Assembly (NCBI GenBank): GCA_963801105.1
Contig: CAWDDH010000003.1
Span: forward strand, 2,294,001 to 2,358,000
Length of the DNA stretch: 64,000 bases
Source: JAENVU01 sp963801105
GTDB lineage: Bacteria; Actinomycetota; Acidimicrobiia; IMCC26256; JAENVU01
Direction of reading: 5' to 3'
The position numbers and the translations under genes were made by a program. Below the pieces are notes generated by a model that was not told the origin of the DNA, did not search any database, and was given only the letters and a program-made list of their open reading frames with translations. Numbering within the stretch: the stretch's first letter is position 1; each line of letters opens with the position of its first letter. Below are positions 58,232-64,000 of the stretch, piece by piece.

Positions 58232-60537
58232 TCAGTCGAAGACGCCGTCCGCGGCCAGCGCGGCCTGCTCTTCGGGGTCGAGTCCCGAGGAGCTCGCCGA
58301 GCACCCAGTCCTGGTCCTGGCCGAGCGTCGGGCCGGGACGGTCGTACCCGGCATCGGCGTCCGAGAGGCGGAACCCGTTGCGCTCGTAGAGGCCGGGCCC
58401 GAGGAAGGGGTGGGTGAGCGCGACGAAGTGGTGCCGGTGCGCGAGCTGGGGGTCGGTGTGCTGGTCGCCGAAGTCCTGGACCGGAACCGCCTCGACCCCG
58501 GCGGCCTGGAGCTCCTCCGCGATCGCGAGCGCCGTCCGCACCGCGGTGTACGCGGCGACGTCGGGGCCGGTGATCGCGTGGAGCCGCTCGCGCTCGGCGG
58601 CGGTCCAGGCCGCGATCGCCACCCACCGGTCGCCGAGATCGCCCTCGTCGGCGGCGGGGAACACCCCGTGCACGAGCGCGTCCGGATGGTCGTTGCCGGC
58701 CCGGCCGCGGGCGGTGCCCGTCGCCTGGTACTCGAGCAGCCACGGCGTGAGCGTGTAGATCGCAGCCTCGACCTGGCTCACATCGAGGGAGCAGCCCGCG
58801 CCCGTCGCCCGGCGGTGGAGCAGCCCGGCCGCGAGCGCCGTGGCGACGAAACGCGGCGCGAGCGAGTCGGTGATCGTGCCGTGGGGCCCGACGGGCTCGC
58901 GGTCGGGCCAGCCGGTCAGGAAGTTGTAGCCCGCGAGCGCCGAGCCCTGGCCACCGAAGCCGGGGTAGTTCCGGTGCGGGCCGGTCTGGCCGTTGAGGCA
59001 CGCGCTGACCATCACGAGGTCGGGCTTGTGCGCGACCAGGGAGTCGTAGTCGAGCCCGAAGCCCTTCATCGCCCGGGGCGCGAAGTTCTCCGCGACGGCG
59101 TCGGCCCACTCGACCACGAGGCGGCGGACCAGCTCGACCGCCCGCGGGTGTTTCAGGTTGAACAGCACGTCGCGCTTGGCGGGGTTGAGACCGTCGAACA
59201 TCGGCGCGCCTTCGAGCCCGTGCGGGTTCTTCGGACCGAGGGCGTAGACGCGGAGGAAGTCGGGCCGGCTCCTCGACTCGATCCGCAGGACGGTCGCGCC
59301 GTGCTCGGCGAAGTAGCGCGTGGCGATGGGCCCGGCGGCGCCGGACCCGAGCTCGATGATGTTGACGCCGGCCCAGGCACCGTTCGAGCCGCGGCCGGGC
59401 GTGCGGTCGGGGGAGCTCGCCGCGCCCCGCTTCGAGTTCAGGCGTTGCTCGCCGACTCCCCCGACCACCGGAGCGGTCCCGCCCGGCCCTGCGGCCGAGA
59501 GCTCGGCCGGCGGGGCCTTCGTGGTGAGGAAGGAGGAAGGAATGGAGCGGCCGTCGGTGAGCTCTTCCCAGAAGTCGCGGGCGGCGAGTTGGGCGCTGGC
59601 GAGGATCTCGCGTGGGGAGTTGATGGGGGCGAGCATGAGGTTGGTCTCGCACGCGAGGTCGTAGAGCTCGGACATCGTGTGCGCGGCGAAGTACGCCGCG
59701 ACGTCGGCCTCGATCGCGCGCAGCGTGTCGTCGTCGGCGGTGTTGGGGGAGAAGTCGGACCAGTCCATCGCCCGGAGGGTCTCGGTGTCGACGAGTCGCG
59801 TGAGCGTCTCCAGGCTCGGGACCCGGGCCTTGCCCCCGCGCAGGCCGAACGAGACGAACCCGTCGCGCGTCGGCCAGATCTCCCGCGTGCGGCCGATGTT
59901 GGCGCCGCGCCGCGTGCCGCGGAAGCCCGTCGTCGGAAAGCGCGACGGCGTGGACATGTTCGCGACCCCGACCGCCTCCTGCGCGGCGACGTCGATGCGC
60001 TGGGGTCGGCCGGACGCGAGGCCGGTGAGCGCAGCGAACGCGGTCTCCGCGGCGGCGTGGTGGTAGCCGGCCGGCTCCGCGCAGCGAACGGGCGCGCGGT
60101 CTGGGTCCCCGGTGCAGTAGAGGTTGCCGCTCGCCGCCATGATGCCGAGGTCGGTCGCGCGCCATTGTCGCGCGCGGGCCGTCGAGCCCGAAGGGCGTGA
60201 GGCTCACCCAGACCGCGTCCGGCGCGAGCGCAGGGGACAGCGTCCACGCCTCGGGGAAGCCGGGGGTGTCGAGCACGACAGCGGCCCGACCGAGCAGGTC
60301 CGCCAGCGCCGGGTCGTCGGCGCCGGTCACCGGGAGCAGGGTGGTGCGTCGCGTCCAGGCGTCGAAGCGATGCGGGTGGGCGCGGAGCGCGTCGCCGCCG
60401 GGGCCCTCGGGCCGCACCACCTCGGCACCGAGGTCGGCCAGCATCCGCCCGGCCATCGCGCCGGGCTCGCCGGTCAGGTCGACGACGATCGTTCCGGCGA
60501 GCAGTGTTTGCGGGGCTCCCGAGACTTTGCCTGACAC
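58232..60537 (-). CDS. Two-domain CaiB/BaiF CoA transferase, two frameshifts (about 58292 and 60168)
   Basis: About 767 aa after correction, made of two class III CoA-transferase modules. First (from GTG 60537): LLAGTIVVDLTGEPGAMAGRMLADLGAEVVRPEGPGGD. Second: GVNIIELGSGAAGPIATRYFAEHGATVLRIESRSRPDFLR and NLKHPRAVELVRRLVVEWADAVAENFAPRAMKGFGLDYD. At about 60168 one extra A in gcgacaatgg, and at about 58292 one extra A in ctcgggactcgacc, break the frame; repair gives RAQWRATDLGIMA and GELLGLDPEEQAALAADGVFD-stop. The start codon lies inside operator site E. The fused form resembles Frc/Baif duplications in acid-activating pathways. Confidence 0.8.
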
Positions 60538-60546
60538 CGGCGTCAG
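60531..60546. promoter_or_regulatory. TetR-type operator, site E (CTGACACCGGCGTCAG)
   Basis: Arms CTGAC/GTCAG with a 6-bp centre carrying one mismatched pair. It overlaps the start of the CoA transferase and lies just upstream of the TACTCT -10 (60549-60554) of the amidohydrolase gene. Confidence 0.65.
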
Positions 60547-60548
60547 CG

Positions 60549-60554
60549 TACTCT
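60549..60554 (+). promoter_or_regulatory. -10 hexamer TACTCT for the amidohydrolase gene
   Basis: TACTCT, 27 nt before the ATG at 60582, leaving a short leader with a good ribosome site (CGGAGGGACC). Site E ends 2 nt upstream of it. Confidence 0.45.
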
Positions 60555-60581
60555 GGGGTCTCCGCCTGCCCGGAGGGACCG

Positions 60582-61748
60582 ATGACCACGCCACCGCAGC
60601 CCATCGTCGACGCGGACTGTCACATCCTCGAGCCGCCCGACATCTGGACCAACTGGCTGCCGGAGCGCTACCAGGAGAAGGCGCCGAAGCTCGTCAAGGA
60701 CGCGCAGGGCGGCGACGCCTGGCTCACCGCGGTCGGCGGTGACCCCGACCCGATCGGGCTCACGGCGACGCCGGGAATGCCGTTCGACCAGTTCCGGTGG
60801 TTCGGCGTGACCTACGAGGAGGCGCGCCGTGGTTGCTACAACGGCGCGGCTCGGCTGGAGGACATGGATCTCGACGGCGTGCACGCCGAGGTGCTGTTCC
60901 CGCCCCAGCGCACGATGAGCCACTTCCTCGGTGACGAGGACGACGACTTCGTCCTCGCGGGCGTCGAGGCGTACAACAACTTCCTCTTCGAGGAGTTCTG
61001 CGCGCCGGACCCGAGCCGGCTCGTAGGGCTCGCGCAGATCCCGTCGCTCGGGATCGACGTCGCGGTCGATGGAGTCCGCAAGGCGTCTGCGCGCGGCGCG
61101 AAGGGCGTGCTCATCTCCAACTGGCCGTCGGGCAACGCCAACCTGTCGCGCGACGACGACCCGTTCTGGGCCGCCGCGGTCGACGAGGGACTCCCGGTCT
61201 CGATCCACATCAACATCATCAGCCGCGCCCAACGTGCCCGCGGCCGCAAGGCCGCGGCGAAGGCGGGCAACGTGCTGTACGACATGACGAGTGAAGCCAC
61301 CCGTGCGAAGGCGATCGGCGGCATGAGCCACGTCTTCTCGATGGCCGCGGGCAACATCACCTCGATGCTCTTCACGGGCGTGTTCGACCGGTTCCCCGAG
61401 CTCCAGGTCTGCTGGATCGAGACCGGCGTGGGCTGGCTGCCGCACTTCATCGAGTGTCTGGACGACCGCTACTGGCGCAACCGCGGTTGGGGCGACCTGC
61501 CGATCCGGCAGCCACCGTCGCACTCCTGGTACCGGAACAACGCCGCGAGCTTCATCACCGACCGCTCCGGAATCGCCCTCCGCCACCAGGTCGGGGTCGA
61601 GAACATGATGTGGTCCAGCGACTATCCGCATCACGGGAACGACTGGCCGTACTCGCGCAAGGTGATCGCGGAGACGATGGGCGGGATCCCCGCCGGCGAG
61701 CAGGCGAAGATCACCGGCGGCAACGCCGCCCGCATCTGGAACCTCTAA
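60582..61748 (+). CDS. Amidohydrolase family protein (ACMSD/gamma-resorcylate decarboxylase-like)
   Basis: A 388-aa metal-dependent hydrolase. Start IVDADCHILEPPDIWTNWLPERY has the DxH motif; then DLDGVHAEVLFPP, VSIHINII near residue 210, WIETGVGWLPHFIECLDDRYWRN and WSSDYPHHGNDWPYSRKVI with the Asp/His metal pair. Domain layout matches amidohydrolase_2 proteins found with acyl-CoA catabolism. Ring opening, decarboxylation or hydrolysis of an acyl or aromatic substrate are all possible. Ends with 4-bp convergent overlap with the MerR gene. Confidence 0.88.
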   Translation: MTTPPQPIVDADCHILEPPDIWTNWLPERYQEKAPKLVKDAQGGDAWLTAVGGDPDPIGLTATPGMPFDQFRWFGVTYEEARRGCYNGAARLEDMDLDGVHAEVLFPPQRTMSHFLGDEDDDFVLAGVEAYNNFLFEEFCAPDPSRLVGLAQIPSLGIDVAVDGVRKASARGAKGVLISNWPSGNANLSRDDDPFWAAAVDEGLPVSIHINIISRAQRARGRKAAAKAGNVLYDMTSEATRAKAIGGMSHVFSMAAGNITSMLFTGVFDRFPELQVCWIETGVGWLPHFIECLDDRYWRNRGWGDLPIRQPPSHSWYRNNAASFITDRSGIALRHQVGVENMMWSSDYPHHGNDWPYSRKVIAETMGGIPAGEQAKITGGNAARIWNL

Positions 61749-62428
61749 CCCTCGCGGTTGATGGCGCCGAGGGTCAGGCGCTGCAGGGTGCGCTGGTGCA
61801 CGTACTCGACGATGCGGGTGACGAGCGGGAGCAACTGACCCGCCGAAGCCGCGGCCTGCTGCTGGAAGGCCTCGAGCTCACCCGGACCCCAGGACGGGCC
61901 CCGCTGGCCCGCGAAGAGCTCGAGCACCTGGGACTGGATGTGCTCCACGCCCCGCACGTAGATCCCGGCGAGCTCGGCGAGCACCGCCGCGGGCAGCCCC
62001 GAGCCTGACAGCTCGGCCACCGCGCGCAGCACGTCGAGGTCGGTCGCGTCGTAGGCCGCCCGGCCGAACTCGGCCGGGTCGCGGAGCAGCCCGGTGGCGC
62101 GCAGTTCGGCGACGAGATCCGCGTGGAGGCCGGACCGCTCGATCAGGTCCTCCAGTGAGTAGGAGAGGCCTCCGGCCCCGGCGAAGATCCCGTCGACGAG
62201 GTCCTGGCGGTCGGACTCGAGCAGCGCCTTGATGGCCGCGAGGGAGAACCGGCGCTGCTGGAGGTCCCGGATCTGGTGGATCCGCTCGAGGTGGGCGGGG
62301 CCGTAGTGCTTGCTCCGCCCGACCCGCTCACCGCTGGGGAGCAGTCCCTCACGCTGATAGAAGCGGATCGTGTCGACGGTCGTGTCGGCTTCCCGGGCCA
62401 GGTCGTCGATCCGCCAGTCCTCGGTCAC
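61745..62428 (-). CDS. MerR family transcriptional regulator
   Basis: A 227-aa regulator, start GTG 62428 with GGAG ribosome site; an upstream GTG at 62455 is also in frame. DNA-binding helix-turn-helix and wing: DWRIDDLAREADTTVDTIRFYQREGLLPSGERVGRSKHYGPAHLERI (about residues 4-50). The remaining 170 residues are an effector domain without Cys; most MerR proteins for metals are shorter. An 11-4-11 dyad (62473-62498) lies between it and the divergent 51-aa ORF, as expected for a MerR operator. Confidence 0.88.
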   Translation of the reverse strand: MTEDWRIDDLAREADTTVDTIRFYQREGLLPSGERVGRSKHYGPAHLERIHQIRDLQQRRFSLAAIKALLESDRQDLVDGIFAGAGGLSYSLEDLIERSGLHADLVAELRATGLLRDPAEFGRAAYDATDLDVLRAVAELSGSGLPAAVLAELAGIYVRGVEHIQSQVLELFAGQRGPSWGPGELEAFQQQAAASAGQLLPLVTRIVEYVHQRTLQRLTLGAINREG

Positions 62429-62472
62429 CGAATGCGCTCCTGTGACGGTCGTCACCTGGTTTGACAGCAGCT

Positions 62473-62498
62473 ACACTTAGAGTGTTTACTCTCAGTGT
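62473..62498. promoter_or_regulatory. MerR-type operator (ACACTTAGAGT-N4-ACTCTCAGTGT)
   Basis: A 26-bp dyad with 11-bp arms and one mismatch, centred between the MerR gene (minus) and the 51-aa ORF (plus). It is AT-rich compared with surroundings. Confidence 0.75.
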
Positions 62499-62524
62499 CC
62501 TGACAACGAGTCTAGGTGGTCGCA

Positions 62525-62680
62525 ATGAACGGAGCGGTGAGCGCAGAGTTCAACTCCGGTCTGTCGGCGCGCACATCGTCACGGGATGCCCGGCGCTGGA
62601 TCGAGCGCCAGCTGCGGTGGGAGCGGACCCTCGGATCGCTCCGGGGCAAGGACCACCACCCCGCCCGCAAGGCGGCCTGA
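62525..62680 (+). CDS. Small basic hypothetical protein (51 aa)
   Basis: ATG 62525 to TGA 62678-62680. The product MNGAVSAEFNSGLSAR... WIERQLRWERTLGSLRGKD...ARKAA is basic with a helical, Arg/Trp-rich middle (DARRWIERQLRWERT), so nucleic acid or membrane binding is possible. It sits just downstream of the MerR operator and just upstream of a strong terminator, which argues for a real transcription unit. No family recognised. Confidence 0.55.
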   Translation: MNGAVSAEFNSGLSARTSSRDARRWIERQLRWERTLGSLRGKDHHPARKAA

Positions 62681-62731
62681 GGAAGATCGTCGCTCCGGTC
62701 GATCCCCCCCGGTCGACCGTCGAGGACCAGC

Positions 62732-62761
62732 ATGAACGCCGGCCTTCGGGCCGGCGTTCAT
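62732..62761. terminator. Bidirectional terminator hairpin
   Basis: A 13-bp perfect stem (ATGAACGCCGGCC with its complement) and TTCG loop, between the 51-aa ORF (plus) and the YceI gene (minus), 52 and 44 bp from their stops. It can serve both strands. Confidence 0.8.
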
Positions 62762-62804
62762 CGCGTCTGGCCTCATCCGGTTCCGACGAGGGTCGTCGGC
62801 TCGA

Positions 62805-63371
62805 TCAGCGCCTGACGAGCTGGACGTCGAGGACGACCTGGATCTTCTCGGAGACGAGCACGCCGCCGGTCTCGAGCGCCATGTTGAAGTCGAGTCCCCA
62901 CCGGGTGCGGTCGATGGTGGTCGCGGCCTCGAAGCCCGCCTTGGTGTTGCCGAAGGGGTCGGTGGTGACGCCGTCGAACTCGAGGTCGAAGCGCACGGGG
63001 TGGGTCTGGCCGGCGATGGTCAGGTCACCGACGAGGACGTAGTCGTCGCCGGACTCCTCGATCGCGGTCGAGCGGAACGTCATCTCCGGGTGCTCCTCGA
63101 CGCCGAAGAAGTCCGAGGTCCGCAGGTGGTGGTCACGGTCGGCACTGCCCGTGTCGACCGACGCCAGGCGGACGGAGGCCTCCACGGAGGAGGCGAGGGG
63201 CGCCGCGGCGATGGTCACGGTGCCGTCGAAGTCGGTGAAGTGCCCGTGGACCTTGGTGATCATGAGGTGGCGGGCGCTGAAGCCCACCGTCGAGTGGCTG
63301 GGGTCGACGTCCCAGACGCCGGGGGTGAGGTCGGCGAGGCGGCCGGTGCGGGGGATGGTGGTCGTGCTCAT
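62805..63371 (-). CDS. YceI family protein (isoprenoid-binding lipocalin-like)
   Basis: A 188-aa protein with a lipocalin-like barrel: GVWDVDPSHSTVGFSARHLMITKVHGHFTDFDGTVTI, VDTGSADRDHHLRTSDFFGVEEHPEMTFRST, YVLVGDLTIAGQTHPVRFDLEFDG and GFEATT...WGLDFNMAL. No signal peptide is present, so it stays in the cytoplasm, unlike E. coli YceI. The family binds polyisoprenoid or fatty amides. Divergent from the MarR gene across a strong AT-rich dyad, so probably its regulatory target. Confidence 0.9.
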   Translation of the reverse strand: MSTTTIPRTGRLADLTPGVWDVDPSHSTVGFSARHLMITKVHGHFTDFDGTVTIAAAPLASSVEASVRLASVDTGSADRDHHLRTSDFFGVEEHPEMTFRSTAIEESGDDYVLVGDLTIAGQTHPVRFDLEFDGVTTDPFGNTKAGFEAATTIDRTRWGLDFNMALETGGVLVSEKIQVVLDVQLVRR

Positions 63372-63418
63372 GGGGTCCTCCTCGGGATGAGGGTCGCTGG
63401 ATGGAAGCTTGCGTGTAC

Positions 63419-63460
63419 AACAAACTATTGCACAAGAAAGTTTGCAATGCAATAGTTGTT
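63419..63460. promoter_or_regulatory. MarR-type operator, AT-rich dyad
   Basis: A long inverted repeat: AACAAACTATTGCA (63419-63432) and TGCAATAGTTGTT (63448-63460), with nested ATTGCA/TGCAAT. It lies between the YceI gene (start 63371) and the MarR gene (start 63493). The AT-richness is marked against the flanking DNA. Confidence 0.75.
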
Positions 63461-63480
63461 GAGAAGAATCTTCTGAGGCG

Positions 63481-63486
63481 TAAGGT
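63481..63486 (+). promoter_or_regulatory. -10 hexamer TAAGGT for the MarR gene
   Basis: TAAGGT, 6 nt before the ATG at 63493, a leaderless TANNNT promoter 21 bp from the AT-rich dyad. Confidence 0.5.
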
Positions 63487-63492
63487 GCCGAG

Positions 63493-63981
63493 ATGGCGGT
63501 GGACTGGCTCTCCGACGACGAACAGCACACCTGGCGTGCCCTGATCCACTTCATCCACGAGCTGCGCGCCGAGCAGGAGGAGGCGCTCGTCCAGGCCCAC
63601 GGGATCACCGAGGCGGACTACGGCGTGCTGGTGCAGCTCTCGGAGGGCGAGGACCGGCGGATGCGCATGTGCGACCTCGCCCAGAAGCTGCGGATGTCGC
63701 CGAGCGGCCTCACGCGCCGCATCGACGCCCTGGCGCGACGAGGCCTCGTCAGCCGGGAGCCCTCGGTGAGCGACCGGCGCGTGATGCTCGCGGTCCTCAC
63801 CGACGACGGGCTCGCCAAGCTCGAGGCCGCGGCGCCGACGCACGTCGCCGCGGTCCGGCGCAGCCTCTTCGACCACCTGAGCGACACCCAGGTGCAGCGC
63901 CTCGGGGAGCTGATCGACCAGGCCCAGGCGTCGCGCCACGACCCGGTCAGTCCGACACGCGGATCCAGCGGGGGAGCGTGA
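63493..63981 (+). CDS. MarR family transcriptional regulator
   Basis: A 162-aa winged-helix regulator. DNA-binding region about residues 50-100: MRMCDLAQKLRMSPSGLTRRIDALARRGLVSREPSVSDRRVMLAVLTDDG, with the recognition helix SPSGLTRRID and the wing DRRVMLAVLT. N-terminal helix WRALIHFIHELRAEQEEALVQAHGI and C-terminal helices form the dimer interface. Autorepression and control of YceI through the dyad at 63419-63460 are likely. No conserved Cys of OhrR type. Confidence 0.92.
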   Translation: MAVDWLSDDEQHTWRALIHFIHELRAEQEEALVQAHGITEADYGVLVQLSEGEDRRMRMCDLAQKLRMSPSGLTRRIDALARRGLVSREPSVSDRRVMLAVLTDDGLAKLEAAAPTHVAAVRRSLFDHLSDTQVQRLGELIDQAQASRHDPVSPTRGSSGGA

Positions 63982-64000
63982 TGTCGTCCACGACCTGGAA
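63947..64000 (-). CDS. C-terminal end of a gene entering from the right (partial)
   Basis: Minus-strand frame reading FQVVDDITLPRWIRVSD and a TGA at 63947-63949. The codons look like real coding sequence, and the gene would overlap the 3' end of the MarR gene convergently. Too short to assign a family. Confidence 0.4.
   Translation of the reverse strand, partial: FQVVDDITLPRWIRVSD

Noticed and set aside
1..64000. Prophage, transposon or plasmid features
   Set aside because: No integrase, transposase, terminal inverted repeats, att sites or replication genes are seen.

Overview
This 64 kb window is very GC-rich, with 4-bp ATGA/GTGA gene overlaps, many GTG starts and several promoters of the form TANNNT-N6-8-start codon that would give leaderless mRNAs. 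Together with the gene content (many acyl-CoA dehydrogenases, CaiB-type CoA transferases, SCP2-type thiolases, FabG-like dehydrogenases, TetR regulators, P450 plus 3Fe-4S ferredoxin) this points to a chromosomal segment of an actinobacterium, most likely of the class Acidimicrobiia. No phage, plasmid, insertion sequence, CRISPR array or rRNA is visible. One tRNA (Cys, GCA) lies at 40098-40172.

Layout. 1-4.4 kb: end of a LivF-type ABC ATPase, TetR, MaoC hydratase, SDR, a frameshifted TIM-barrel gene, P450 and ferredoxin. 4.4-8.0 kb: an operon headed by a UGSC-family selenoprotein with in-frame UGA at 4709-4711, then an unknown 363-aa partner, a D-2-hydroxyacid dehydrogenase and a Gfo/Idh/MocA oxidoreductase. 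8-13.3 kb: lipoprotein, nitroreductase, small alpha/beta proteins, DUF6282-like hydrolase, a three-copy 84-bp tandem repeat, MBL hydrolase, autoregulated TetR. 13.4-18.3 kb: CoA transferase, acyl-CoA ligase, acyl-CoA dehydrogenase, VOC protein, cold-shock protein. 18.4-31.5 kb: VOC protein, aldehyde dehydrogenase, HAD hydrolase, fatty-acid desaturase, GMC oxidoreductase pair, HyuA/HyuB hydantoinase/oxoprolinase pair, paired acyl-CoA dehydrogenases and SDR. 31.5-50.3 kb: secreted and cell-surface proteins (heparinase-like, OafA-like acyltransferase, beta-helix protein, dimethylformamidase-like protein, nuclease-like lipoprotein), a beta-oxidation-type block (crotonase, thiolase, KAS-fold/DUF35 fusion), a molybdopterin oxidoreductase and a second selenoprotein, a redoxin with U-GC in place of C-GC (UGA at 48267-48269). 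50.3-61.7 kb: a CoA-thioester catabolic block (acyl-CoA dehydrogenase, ligase, thiolase-like protein, crotonase, two SDRs, FAS1-like dehydratase, two-domain CoA transferase, amidohydrolase). 61.7-64 kb: MerR, a 51-aa ORF, YceI and MarR.

Three things stand out. First, both UGA codons interrupting otherwise intact genes are followed at the right distance by a hairpin that fits the bacterial SECIS rule, so the organism probably makes selenocysteine. Second, a 14-16 bp dyad (CTGAC-N6-GTCAG and close variants) recurs at five promoters controlling fatty-acyl/CoA genes and one TetR gene, suggesting one TetR regulon across the window. Third, at least eight single-base frameshifts interrupt genes that are intact on both sides, seven of them insertions of one base outside homopolymers; this looks more like sequencing or assembly error than gene decay.
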